Shown here piece after piece: positions 12,067 to 20,333 of a stretch of DNA of 64,000 nt. Position 1 is the first letter of the stretch. Each line of letters begins with the position of its first letter. This DNA is from Myxococcaceae bacterium. GTDB lineage: Bacteria > Myxococcota > Myxococcia > Myxococcales > Myxococcaceae. The translations under genes and the position numbers were made by a program. Under the pieces are notes generated by a model that was not told the origin of the DNA, did not search any database, and worked only from the letters and a program-made list of their open reading frames with translations. Location: positions 124,001 through 188,000 of the forward strand of contig JAEUJQ010000027.1 in NCBI GenBank assembly GCA_016793095.1. The letters are read 5' to 3'.

Positions 12067-12813
12067 TCAGCCGAACGTCTTCACGAAGAAGGCCGCCGTC
12101 ATCGCCCACCCGATGACGATCACCATCCGCTTCACCAGGCGCACCTCGAGGCGCAGCGCGAAGCGGGCTGTCAGGTAGCCGCCGGCCGACGCGGCGACGG
12201 CCATCACCAGCGCGCGCGGCCACTCCACGATGCCGGCGACGATGAACGCGGCCGTGGCGGTGAGGTTGATGGCGAGCCCCAGCACCGACTTCAGCCCGTT
12301 GAGCCGGTGCAGGTCGCGCCCCCCGAGCAGGGTGAGCGCTGCGAGCATCAGCAGACCGATGCCGCCACCGAGGTAGCCGCCGTAGAGCGCGATGGGGACC
12401 TGCGCGAGCACGACGATCCACCGCGACGGCTGGCCGAACCGCTCGAGGCGCGCGCGCAGCCGGTCTCCGAACGTGAAGAGCAGCGCGCCGAACGCGACGA
12501 GGAAGGGCACCAGCTTCGCGAAGGTGTCACCGGGGGTCGCGAGCGCCGCCAGCGCACCCACGAGCCCGCCGGCGAGGGACACCGCGATGAGGGGCACCAG
12601 CGCGCCCGGGTCTTCGCGCATCACCGAGCGGTACCCCCACGCGCTCGCGACCGAGCCGGGCCAGAGGGCGACGGTGCTGGTGGCGTTGGCAGCCAGCGGA
12701 GGCGTGCCGGTGAAGACCAGGGCCGGGAAGGTGAAGAACGTGCCCCCGCCGGCGATGGCGTTGATGCCGCCTGCCAGGAACGCCGCGCCAGTCAGCAGCA
12801 CCCAGGTGAACAC
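12067..12813 (-). CDS. TSUP (TauE/SafE) family membrane permease
   Basis: A 248-residue integral membrane protein with about eight hydrophobic helices. It has the signature early glycine-rich segment GGINAIAGGGTFFTFPAL and the repeated GGYLGGGIGLLML motif of the second half, both typical of TauE/SafE (DUF81) proteins. The family moves sulfite, sulfonates or other small organic anions, and substrates are rarely predictable. It diverges from the metallophosphoesterase, and its 3' end is 22 bp from the hemerythrin gene stop (convergent). Confidence 0.88.
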   Translation of the reverse strand: MFTWVLLTGAAFLAGGINAIAGGGTFFTFPALVFTGTPPLAANATSTVALWPGSVASAWGYRSVMREDPGALVPLIAVSLAGGLVGALAALATPGDTFAKLVPFLVAFGALLFTFGDRLRARLERFGQPSRWIVVLAQVPIALYGGYLGGGIGLLMLAALTLLGGRDLHRLNGLKSVLGLAINLTATAAFIVAGIVEWPRALVMAVAASAGGYLTARFALRLEVRLVKRMVIVIGWAMTAAFFVKTFG

Positions 12814-12860
12814 GGCCGAAGGCGTACCACGGCGTCTCCTTGATGCAGCAGAATGCCCAC

Positions 12861-13889
12861 ATGCGTCACGTCGCCATCGGAGATCCGCAGGCCCCGCTCG
12901 ACACGTTCCTGCGCATCCTCGACGGACACGGGCTGCTGGGCGATGACGGCCGCCTCGAAGACGACGTGCACCTCGTGTCGATGGGCGATCACTTCGACTA
13001 CGGCACGCCCGAGCAGCGCGACCGCGCCACCGCCGACGGCGAGGCGATCCTCTCCTGGCTCGCGTCGCACCCGCCCGAGCGCGTCACGATCCTCATCGGG
13101 AACCACGACGTGGCGCGGGTCTGCGAGCTGTTCCCCTTCGACGACGCGACGTTCCTCGCGGCGCACCGGGAGGCGCGCGAGCTCTACGCGGCGGAGGCTC
13201 CAGCCGAGGCGTTCCTCGCGAAGTACCCGACGGTGCCCGACGCCGAGTGCCTGGCGCGCGACTACTCGTGCTTCTCGACGGCCCAGCGCGCGCTGGTGAC
13301 GGATCTCTTGCGCTCGAGGCGACTGCAGCTGGCGGCGCACCACCGTGGCGTGCTGCTCGTGCACGCGGGGGTCACCGAAGACGATCTGTCCCTCGCGAAC
13401 ATCCGGGCGAGCGACGCGGCGGCGGCCAGCGACGGCCTCAACGCCTGGCTCGACGTTCGCCTCAGCGAGTGGACCGGGGGCCCGCTCGCGCTGGCGCCGC
13501 TCCACCAGGTGGGCAGCCCCAGCACCGGCGAAGGCCGCGGCGTGCTGTACCACCGCCCGTGCGATCCCTCGACGCAGCCGGCCAATCGCCTCGTGGGGCC
13601 TCCGCGCCGGCGCTTCGATCCGCGGCGGCTGCCGGCCGCGTTCCCCCAGGCCATCGGTCACATCCGCGACAACAAGTGCCGGGAGCTGATGCCCGCCTGG
13701 AGCCCGCCCGGAGCGCCGATCGACGGCCCGCTGAGGTCGCTCACCGTCACCGGCGCGGCCGTCACCTATGAGGTGGGCTGCCGAGCCGACGCGCGGCTCT
13801 TCTTCACCGATGCGGGCATGTCGCACGCCCCGCCCGAGCAGTACGAGCTGTTCGACCTCGACGCGCGCGCGCCGCTCTCCCGCCCGTGA
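12861..13889 (+). CDS. Calcineurin-like metallophosphoesterase
   Basis: A 342-residue protein (ATG at 12861; an ATG at 12843 would add six residues) with the metallophosphoesterase metal-binding motifs in order. These are IGDPQAPLDTFL (a variant of GDxHG with Asp kept), MGDHFDYG, LIGNHDVAR and LLVHAGV, with a later metal-ligand histidine. It resembles cytoplasmic PP1-type or ApaH-like phosphatases, but the first motif has Pro-Gln instead of the usual xHG, so one metal ligand may differ. The substrate is unknown. The stop overlaps the GTG of a possible small coupled ORF. Confidence 0.85.
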   Translation: MRHVAIGDPQAPLDTFLRILDGHGLLGDDGRLEDDVHLVSMGDHFDYGTPEQRDRATADGEAILSWLASHPPERVTILIGNHDVARVCELFPFDDATFLAAHREARELYAAEAPAEAFLAKYPTVPDAECLARDYSCFSTAQRALVTDLLRSRRLQLAAHHRGVLLVHAGVTEDDLSLANIRASDAAAASDGLNAWLDVRLSEWTGGPLALAPLHQVGSPSTGEGRGVLYHRPCDPSTQPANRLVGPPRRRFDPRRLPAAFPQAIGHIRDNKCRELMPAWSPPGAPIDGPLRSLTVTGAAVTYEVGCRADARLFFTDAGMSHAPPEQYELFDLDARAPLSRP

Positions 13890-14089
13890 GCCCCGGCCAC
13901 GTGTGGACCTCCGACGAGGCGCGCCGGGCCTTCAAGGCCCTGCCACGACGGCAGAGCGAGAACACGCCGTCGGCGGTCGTGCAGCTCGAGCGCCGCGACG
14001 TGCGCGAGCGCTCGAAGCAGCGCGCGCGGTGCTCTCCCGCCCGTCAAGAGACGCGGGCCGGCTCGAAGCAGGTGATGAGCGGGACGTGA
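13886..14089 (+). CDS. Possible small coupled ORF, 67 residues
   Basis: A GTG overlaps the stop of the phosphoesterase (GTGA, 13886-13889) and opens a 67-codon frame whose first 50 codons almost all end in G or C, as in real genes here. The product is basic and soluble, with SDEARRAFKALPRR near the start. Its last 15 codons run over the 3' end of the convergent EEP-family gene. I recognise no family. Translational coupling to the phosphoesterase is inferred. A chance frame in GC-rich DNA is the main alternative. Confidence 0.4.
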   Translation: MSPGHVWTSDEARRAFKALPRRQSENTPSAVVQLERRDVRERSKQRARCSPARQETRAGSKQVMSGT

Positions 14090-14979
14090 TCTGACAAGCC
14101 GTGGAACCGGCTCACCTCGTCACCGAACGCGTGCGTGTCGCGCAGGTCGGCGAACTCGACGCCGCGGCCGAAGATGTGATCGAGGTGCATGCGCAGCTGC
14201 ATGAAGCCGGCGGTCGAGAAGGAGTCGGGCCGGCCCGCGTCGATCTGCTTGAGCACCTCCTGGGCGCCCTGCAGCTTCGCCTCGCGGGTGAGCAGCTCGT
14301 ACACGGGCGTCGCGGGCGCCGAGTTGAAGTCGCCGACGATGAGGTACGGCTCCCGATGGGCGACGTGCTTCGCGTAGTCCGACACGGCCCTCGCCTCGGT
14401 GAGCTGGTTCTTCCCGTGGCCCATCTTCACCTTCTGGCTCCAGAACTCCTTGGCCCAGGGCGTGGGCAGCGACAGGTGCGTGTTGAAGAGGTGGAAGGCG
14501 TGGCCCTTCGTGTCCTCGAGGTGCAGGTGGGCGGCGATGCGCGTCTGCTTGATGCGGCGGATGGTGCGCTCGGTGCGGTGGGTGATGTCGAAGGGCTGAT
14601 CGGAGTTGCCCTTGAGCACGTTCACCGTCTGCTGGTTGACGAGGATGGCGAGGCCCGTCGTGTACACCTTCAAGGGCCCGACGCCGTAGACGTGCGCCGG
14701 AAAGTAGAAGGCGCTGTAGGGCATCGGCACACCGCGGCGCTGCATCGTGGCCTCGAGGTGCCGCATGAAGGCGTCGAGCTGGGTCTCGGCGGGCGGGGCG
14801 CCCCGGTGCGCGGCGGTGGAGCGGATCGACTTCGTCTCCACCTCCTGCAGCGCGATGACGTCGGCGAGGGGCGTGAGGCTGGCGATGGCGTCGGCGATGC
14901 CCTGCTTCGAGGTCGCCGTCGAGGCCAGGCCCTTGAGCGCGTGGCCGAAGTAGCGGACGTTGTAGCTGACGAGTCGCAT
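14044..14979 (-). CDS. Endonuclease/exonuclease/phosphatase (EEP) family protein
   Basis: A 311-residue protein with the EEP-fold catalytic motifs. These are N7 in MRLVSYNVRYFG, the metal-binding glutamate in LQEVE, FNTHLS, VGDFNSAP, LDHIF and the terminal SDHVPL. Members cut DNA, or remove phosphates from lipids or inositols. The substrate cannot be told from these motifs alone. No signal peptide is present, so it is cytoplasmic. It lies just downstream of the YcaO-TfuA pair on the same strand, 75 bp after tfuA, and could be co-transcribed with it. Confidence 0.9.
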   Translation of the reverse strand: MRLVSYNVRYFGHALKGLASTATSKQGIADAIASLTPLADVIALQEVETKSIRSTAAHRGAPPAETQLDAFMRHLEATMQRRGVPMPYSAFYFPAHVYGVGPLKVYTTGLAILVNQQTVNVLKGNSDQPFDITHRTERTIRRIKQTRIAAHLHLEDTKGHAFHLFNTHLSLPTPWAKEFWSQKVKMGHGKNQLTEARAVSDYAKHVAHREPYLIVGDFNSAPATPVYELLTREAKLQGAQEVLKQIDAGRPDSFSTAGFMQLRMHLDHIFGRGVEFADLRDTHAFGDEVSRFHGLSDHVPLITCFEPARVS

Positions 14980-15054
14980 CGCTCGCGGCAGTCTATTCCA
15001 CGTTCAGCCGGGTCGATCAGCCTCCCCCGCTCGGCCGGCCCGGGGCGGCGGCGC

Positions 15055-16056
15055 TCAACGCCGTGGCCAGCGGCCGGACAGGCGAGCCTCGAGGACCAGC
15101 CCCTCCTCCCAGGACGGCCCGTCGCCGACGAAGCGCTCGGGGGCCGACAGCACCAGCGCCTCGAGGGCCTCGACCTCGGCGTCGGCGACCGCTTCGTCCA
15201 CCGCGCCGTGCACCCGCACCTCGAGCGCTGCGCGGGGCACCGTGAGGCCCGCGGCTCTCGCGAACGAGGCCAGCAGCAGCCGGCGCAGGCCCTGCTTCGC
15301 CAGTGCGTCGGCGTCGGGCAGCGTCTTCAGCCAGGCCAGGGTGTTCCCGTGCGCGTCCTCGAGCCGCGTGCGCCTGACGAAGGAGCTCAGCGGGATCGCG
15401 CGGACCGGGCGCGGCTTGCGCTTCGACAGCCGGGCTGCGACGCGCAGGGCCTGCCTGGCGTCGAGGGCCTTCTGATCGACGGCGTTGGCCTTGAGCCACG
15501 CCAGCAGGCCGGCGCGGCGGGGCGCGGGGAGGCGGCCGACGAGGGCACGCCAGGTGCGCCGCTTGAAGAAGGTCGATCGGGCCTCGGCCAACAGGGTCCG
15601 GGCCTCCCCGGCGCTCACCACGCGCCTCGCCTTCGCGGCCGCCACGGAGGCCTCGACGTTCACCAGCGGCACGGTGAGGGGCCGGTAGCCGCTCTCGGCG
15701 TCGCCGTGCAGCAGCACCACGTCGGCGTCGTCGCTCCGCCGCCCGGCGACGTAGTCCCCCGCGATGCGTCCCACCGGCAACATACCCTCGCTGTACAGCT
15801 CGGCGGCCCGCAGCGCGCCCATGCTCGAGGCGCCCACCAGGTGCACGCCCGACGCCAGCGCGGCCCGCAGCTCGTGGTGCCACACCGAGGGCACCGCCTC
15901 GAAGACGCCGTCGATGAGCACGATGACGCCCGGGCGCGAGGAGAGGGCGCGGAACACGTCGCCCTGCCGCGCCGGAGGCAGGAAGGTCGCACGGACGAGC
16001 CTCTTCGCCTCGGCGAGCGGCAGCGTGGGCCCGAGGAACACCACCACGTCACTCAT
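15055..16056 (-). CDS. TfuA-domain protein, partner of YcaO
   Basis: A 333-residue protein with the TfuA-like core in the N-terminal half: VVVFLGPTLPLAEAKRLV at the start, then VIVLIDGVFEAVPSVWHHE and GVHLVGASSMGALRAAEL. TfuA was named for the trifolitoxin cluster. With YcaO proteins it promotes backbone thioamide formation, for example in methyl-CoM reductase and thioamide peptides, probably by sulfur delivery or substrate engagement. Its ATG overlaps the YcaO stop as ATGA, so the two are translationally coupled. The C-terminal 150 residues are a basic, helical extension of unknown role. Confidence 0.85.
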   Translation of the reverse strand: MSDVVVFLGPTLPLAEAKRLVRATFLPPARQGDVFRALSSRPGVIVLIDGVFEAVPSVWHHELRAALASGVHLVGASSMGALRAAELYSEGMLPVGRIAGDYVAGRRSDDADVVLLHGDAESGYRPLTVPLVNVEASVAAAKARRVVSAGEARTLLAEARSTFFKRRTWRALVGRLPAPRRAGLLAWLKANAVDQKALDARQALRVAARLSKRKPRPVRAIPLSSFVRRTRLEDAHGNTLAWLKTLPDADALAKQGLRRLLLASFARAAGLTVPRAALEVRVHGAVDEAVADAEVEALEALVLSAPERFVGDGPSWEEGLVLEARLSGRWPRR

Positions 16057-17051
16057 CGCAAGAGCTCCGACTCCTCGAGGCCGACGCCGATCGCCTTCAC
16101 CACGTGGAGGGGCGACGCGGTGACGGGCACCACGACGACGCGCGCGGCGAGGGCGCGCGGCCAGCCCCGTACGGCCCCCGACCGCGCGAGCGGCCGCCCT
16201 GCCCCGCTCCTCGCCGCCGCGAGCAGCGCCTCTCCGGCGGGCCGCTTCCCGGTCGCGATGTCTTCGCGAGCTCCATGAATCTCCGTGAGTCGCGACTGGG
16301 CCGCCTCGAGCAGCGCCGCCTCGAGCGCGGCTCCCGCCGTGCGCCGGCACGCATAGCCCGCGGTGAGGGGCACAGCCGGATCCTCGGAATCGAAGAGCAG
16401 CACGCCGGCGAGCGGGACGGGCCGCTCGGCAAGCACGCAGGGCACCACCCCGAAGCCGTGTGCCTCGAGGCGCGTGACCAGCGGCGTGCGCCAGACGATG
16501 CGGGCGGCGGCGACGACGGGCGGCGACCACCCGCGCGGCAGGGCCGCGGCGAGGGCGTGTCGTTCCCAGAGCTCGAGCACCGCGTGCTCGACGGCGGCCG
16601 CGCGCACGACGTGGGCTCCGTAGCCGTTGCTCGTCCACGACGTCGTCGAGGGCCCGAGCCAGCGTGCGCCCGCGGGTGGGCAGTACACGCGCTCGGCGGC
16701 GACCCACACCGCCTCGCCGTCCAACAGACGTTCACCCGGGAGCCAGGCGCGCGCGAGCCCGTCGTCGTCGAGCACGAGGCCCTCGAGCTCCTCGCCGCGG
16801 CAGAAGCGCAGCGGCGCCCCGTCGATCCGCTCGGCCGCGTCCAGCTCGGCCGCTTCGCCGACGGCGCTCCAGGCAGCCTCGGCCAGCGTCAGGCCCTTCC
16901 CCTGCGTCACCTGGAGCACGTGCCCCCGGGGCCGCACGGCGGCCATCACCTCGACGCCGGCGCGGTCCATGCCGGTGACACGGGCGAGGCGGGTGATGCC
17001 CAGCGCGGCGAGGAGCGACGGCGACGGCGGGCCCGATGGCATCGGCGGCAT
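16053..17051 (-). CDS. YcaO-domain protein (ATP-dependent backbone cyclodehydratase/thioamidase family)
   Basis: A 332-residue protein, starting at the ATG at 17051 (another ATG three codons on). YcaO features are GKGLTLAEAAWSAVGEAAEL near residue 50, followed by the conserved central block WTSNGYGAHVVRAAAVEHAV and LELWERHALA, and the late acidic segment LEAALLEAAQSRLTEIHG. YcaO enzymes use ATP to activate peptide amide oxygens, giving azolines or, with TfuA, thioamides. It lacks a proline-rich C-terminus like that of classic azoline-forming YcaOs, which fits the TfuA-dependent group. No precursor peptide, E1-like partner or exporter is adjacent. It is divergent from the lipoprotein at 17098. 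Confidence 0.87.
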   Translation of the reverse strand: MPPMPSGPPSPSLLAALGITRLARVTGMDRAGVEVMAAVRPRGHVLQVTQGKGLTLAEAAWSAVGEAAELDAAERIDGAPLRFCRGEELEGLVLDDDGLARAWLPGERLLDGEAVWVAAERVYCPPAGARWLGPSTTSWTSNGYGAHVVRAAAVEHAVLELWERHALAAALPRGWSPPVVAAARIVWRTPLVTRLEAHGFGVVPCVLAERPVPLAGVLLFDSEDPAVPLTAGYACRRTAGAALEAALLEAAQSRLTEIHGAREDIATGKRPAGEALLAAARSGAGRPLARSGAVRGWPRALAARVVVVPVTASPLHVVKAIGVGLEESELLR

Positions 17052-17097
17052 CGTGCCACGCGCTCCGTGGAAGCGCCTCGTTGTCAGCCCCGCGTCG

Positions 17098-17709
17098 ATG
17101 GGGTTTCGTGCCCGCGTGCCCTGGCGCATCGCTCTCGCCGTCGTCGCGCTCAGCGCCTGCGGTCGCTCCGAGCCCGTCGAACCGCCGCTCGCGCTCGAGC
17201 CGCTGCGCGCCGTCGACGCGGGGAGTCGTGACGCAGGGCGACCCGACGCGGGACTCGACGGCGGCGCCCACGCGGGCCGCGCGGACGGTGGCGTGCCCAC
17301 CTCGTGCGCGAGCCAGCCCGGCCCCGTCAGCATGCAGCGCTGCCGCCTGCGCCTGCGCTTCACGCGGCTCACGCGCTCGACGGCCTCGTGCTTCGTCGAC
17401 GTGCGCATGAGCCCCGGCGAGGAGGGCGTGCTCGAGTGGGACTGCGGGCAGCCGTCGGGCCGCGCCGAGGTGCAGTTCGCCAGGGCGCGCTTCACCGGGT
17501 GGGTGACGGACCGCGTCGTCGACGTCTGCTACGGCTCCGAGTTCGACTGGAGCGACGGCTGCCGATGGACCTCCGCGCAAGCGCTCCGGGGCGCTGCGTC
17601 AGCCGGCGCGACGCTGACGCTCACGTATGGCGAGGCGCCGCTCAGCGGGCAGACGGGCTGCCAGGTGCCCTGCCAGGCCTCTGGTGACGTCGTGGTGCTC
17701 GGTCCGTGA
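17098..17709 (+). CDS. Putative lipoprotein with an Asp/Gly/Ala-rich linker
   Basis: A 203-residue protein with a signal peptide and lipobox-like LSAC (MGFRARVPWRIALAVVALSAC). A low-complexity linker (repeats of DAGRPDAG type, about residues 40-70) leads to a small domain with eight cysteines (TSCAS, QRCRL, ASCFV, WDCGQ, VCYG, DGCRW, TGCQVPC). This is probably an exported, disulfide-stabilised protein. No family is recognised. Its start is only 46 bp from the divergent YcaO start. Confidence 0.72.
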   Translation: MGFRARVPWRIALAVVALSACGRSEPVEPPLALEPLRAVDAGSRDAGRPDAGLDGGAHAGRADGGVPTSCASQPGPVSMQRCRLRLRFTRLTRSTASCFVDVRMSPGEEGVLEWDCGQPSGRAEVQFARARFTGWVTDRVVDVCYGSEFDWSDGCRWTSAQALRGAASAGATLTLTYGEAPLSGQTGCQVPCQASGDVVVLGP

Positions 17710-17728
17710 CAGCAGTACAGGGCGCCGG

Positions 17729-18577
17729 GTGAACGGCTCGCCGCGCTCCCGGACCGTCGGCCTCGCCGTGGTGGCCGCGGCCGCGACGTGCTGGGGCACC
17801 TGGCCGCTCTTCGTACGGCACGGAGGCCAGTCAGGGCTCGTCGTCGGCTTCCTCACCATGGCCGTGATGGCGCTGCCGTCGCTCGTCCTCGCGCGGGCCT
17901 TCCACCTGCGCGACCGGGGCGCGCTCGTCGCCCTCGTCGTGATCGGCGTGTCGGACGCAGCCAACGTCGCGCTGTACTTCTCGGCGCTCGAGGCCGGGCC
18001 GGTGGTGGTGGCGGTGTTGACGCACTACCTGGCCCCGCTGCTGGTGGCCCTCACCGCGCCGCTCCTCTTGAAGGAGCCCCGTTCGCGCCGCGCGCTCGCC
18101 GCCCTGCCGCTGATGCTCCTCGGCCTCTTCCTCGTGCTGCCGTCGGGCGCCTCCGGCTCGGCGTGGCAGGCGGGGCTCTTCGGCGGGGGCTCGGCCGTCT
18201 TCTACGCGGCGCTCGTGCTGGCCAGCCGCAGAGCCGCGGTGTCGTTCCCGCCGCTCGCGGTGACGTCGTTCCACGCCGTCGTCTCGGCGCTGTTGCTGCT
18301 GGTCGTCTTCCGGGAGCGCGTCGTGCCTACGCGCTTCGACGCGGGCCTGGGCCTGCTGCTCGCCGGCGCGACCGTCAACGGGCTCCTCGGCGCGTTCCTC
18401 TTCAACTTCGGCCTTCCACGCATCGGGGCGCAGTTGACGGGTGTGCTCACCTACCTCGAGCCGCTCGTCGCGGCGGTCATCGGCATCCTCCTGCTCGGCG
18501 AGCCCGCCACCGGCTCGACCGTGCTCGGGCTGGGGCTCGTGCTGGGGGCGGGGACGTGGACGGCGCTGGAGCGGTGA
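17729..18577 (+). CDS. EamA/DMT-family inner-membrane transporter
   Basis: A 282-residue protein with ten predicted hydrophobic helices arranged as two five-helix EamA repeats (SALEAGPVVVAVLTHYLAPL in the first, GLPRIGAQLTGVLTYLEPL in the second). DMT permeases export amino acids, nucleobases or other metabolites. The substrate is not predictable. The GTG at 17729 gives the usual N-terminus (MNGSPRSRTVGLAVVAAAAT) and follows the lipoprotein stop by 19 bp, so the two may be co-transcribed. Confidence 0.87.
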   Translation: MNGSPRSRTVGLAVVAAAATCWGTWPLFVRHGGQSGLVVGFLTMAVMALPSLVLARAFHLRDRGALVALVVIGVSDAANVALYFSALEAGPVVVAVLTHYLAPLLVALTAPLLLKEPRSRRALAALPLMLLGLFLVLPSGASGSAWQAGLFGGGSAVFYAALVLASRRAAVSFPPLAVTSFHAVVSALLLLVVFRERVVPTRFDAGLGLLLAGATVNGLLGAFLFNFGLPRIGAQLTGVLTYLEPLVAAVIGILLLGEPATGSTVLGLGLVLGAGTWTALER

Positions 18578-18608
18578 GCGAGGCGTGTGAGGCGTGTGCC
18601 GCCGACCA

Positions 18609-20291
18609 TCAGGGCGACGGCGCGGGGGTTGGCGTTGGCTCGGGCGGGGGCGGCGGCGGCGGCTGGTTCGGATCGGTCGCGGGCGTCTCGCTGGTGGGCG
18701 GGGGCTCCACGGGCTGCGTCGCGACCGTCTCGCTCTTCTTGCCCTTGAACTCGTAGCCGATCTCCACGTCGATGACGAAGCCGAGCTGGCTGTCGTACCG
18801 CCGCACCTCGGGGTTCAGCCGGAACGTCTGGTACGCGCGCCCGTTCACGAAGAGGAACGGCAGGATCTTGAGCCGCGCGCCCGCGTAGAAGACGGTGTCG
18901 GGCACCAGCGGGTCGATGCGGAAGATGGCCGCCGGTGAGGTGATGCCCCGCTTGTAGTAGCTGCCGAACACCTGGACGAAGTCGAGCACCGGCACCTCGA
19001 GGTGCGCGATGAGGTTGGTGTTGGGCGCGTTCGACACGCCCTCGGCGGCCAGGGTGAGGCCCACCTTGCCGGGGATGCCCCAGCTCGCCTCGAAGTAGTA
19101 GCCGAGGCGTTGGCCGAGGCCCCGCTCCAGGACGTACTGCTGGCGGGTGATGGCCCGCCGCGCGGCCTGCCCTGGCACCTCTTCACTCGCGAAGATGAAG
19201 CGCTCGATCTCGTAGAAGGTGTCGAAGTAGCTCGGCAGGTAGCGGTTCCCCAGCACGCGGAACTCACCCACCACGCGAAAGGCGTTGATGATGTCGCGGC
19301 CGACGTTGAAGCGGCCGAGCACGCCCGCGGTGAAGCCGCCGTCGCCGCCGATCATCATCGAGTAATCGACGTAGGGCTTGATGTCGATGTTCGCCGTCTT
19401 CACCACCTTCACCTCGGCGTCGATGCCCACGAGCCCGACCGGCCGCGCCTGAGACAAGAGGCGCCCCTGTGAGTCCACCTGGCGGAGCCCCGTCGCCGCG
19501 TCGGTGGTGAGCACGTACGGGGCCCTCCAGTCCGTCGCGCCGGTGACGCCGATGGACAGGGTCTTCGCGAGCAGGTTCTCGCTCTTGAGGAAGGACAGCG
19601 GCTTGATGAAGCCGAGCCCGGCCAGGGTGTTCCACTCGAGCAGATCGTTCGTGAAGAGCTCGAAGCCGCCGAAGTCGTTGTACGCGTCCACCTGCGCCGA
19701 CGCGCGCGGGTAGTCGATGTCGATGTTGGGGGCGTAGCGCCGCACCAGCGCGCCATGTCCGATGGACGAGGAGTACCGTTGACCGGCCGAGATGTAGAGG
19801 CGGTCTTCTTTTCGTCCGTACGTCACGTACTTCAGCAGGCGCCCGAAGTCGTGAACGCTGTCCCAGTCTTCCGTGCGCAGCCGACCGGCCCGCTTCGTCA
19901 GCAACGGAGACCCGGTCTCGGGGTCGGGCGCGAAGTTCACCAGCTCGAGGCGCAGGGGCACGCCGAACCCCAGCCCCAGCTTCCCCTCGAGGAAGCGCAG
20001 GTCCACCATCGGCTCGACGAGCAGGTAGAAGGCGGTCTCGAACCGATCGAGGCCCGCCGACACGCCGATGCGGTTGTTCTTCACCACCAGGCGGTCGCTG
20101 CCCAGGTAGACCGAGAGCTCGCCCTTCACGAAGCCCGCCGTCGGCGCGGTCGTCTCGGCGGCCGTCAGCGGTGGCGGCGCGAGCGGCGCGTCAGCAGGCG
20201 TCGTCGGCGCTTGGACGACGGTGGATGCGTCGGGCGCTCCGCCGTCCTCGGCTTGCGCCAGAGCCGTCACCAGCAAGACCGTCAGCAGCAT
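18609..20291 (-). CDS. Outer-membrane beta-barrel protein, unknown function
   Basis: A 560-residue protein with a short signal peptide (MLLTVLLVTALAQA), a Pro/Ala-rich segment to about residue 50, and then alternating amphipathic strands (GELSVYLGSDRLVV, FYLLVEPMVDLRF, LGYYFEASWGIPGKVGLTLA) typical of a barrel of many strands. The tail after FVIDVEIGYEFKGKKSE is a long Pro/Thr-rich extension, which is odd for a barrel and may reach the periplasm or the surface. A strong ribosome-binding site (GGGGGAG) precedes the ATG. It is the last gene of the minus-strand run with the pseudopilins and could be the outer-membrane part of that system, or independent. Confidence 0.8.
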   Translation of the reverse strand: MLLTVLLVTALAQAEDGGAPDASTVVQAPTTPADAPLAPPPLTAAETTAPTAGFVKGELSVYLGSDRLVVKNNRIGVSAGLDRFETAFYLLVEPMVDLRFLEGKLGLGFGVPLRLELVNFAPDPETGSPLLTKRAGRLRTEDWDSVHDFGRLLKYVTYGRKEDRLYISAGQRYSSSIGHGALVRRYAPNIDIDYPRASAQVDAYNDFGGFELFTNDLLEWNTLAGLGFIKPLSFLKSENLLAKTLSIGVTGATDWRAPYVLTTDAATGLRQVDSQGRLLSQARPVGLVGIDAEVKVVKTANIDIKPYVDYSMMIGGDGGFTAGVLGRFNVGRDIINAFRVVGEFRVLGNRYLPSYFDTFYEIERFIFASEEVPGQAARRAITRQQYVLERGLGQRLGYYFEASWGIPGKVGLTLAAEGVSNAPNTNLIAHLEVPVLDFVQVFGSYYKRGITSPAAIFRIDPLVPDTVFYAGARLKILPFLFVNGRAYQTFRLNPEVRRYDSQLGFVIDVEIGYEFKGKKSETVATQPVEPPPTSETPATDPNQPPPPPPPEPTPTPAPSP

Positions 20292-20333
20292 GAGCTCCCC
20301 CGTGGCACGTCGAAGCTTCGCCCGAAGCGACCG

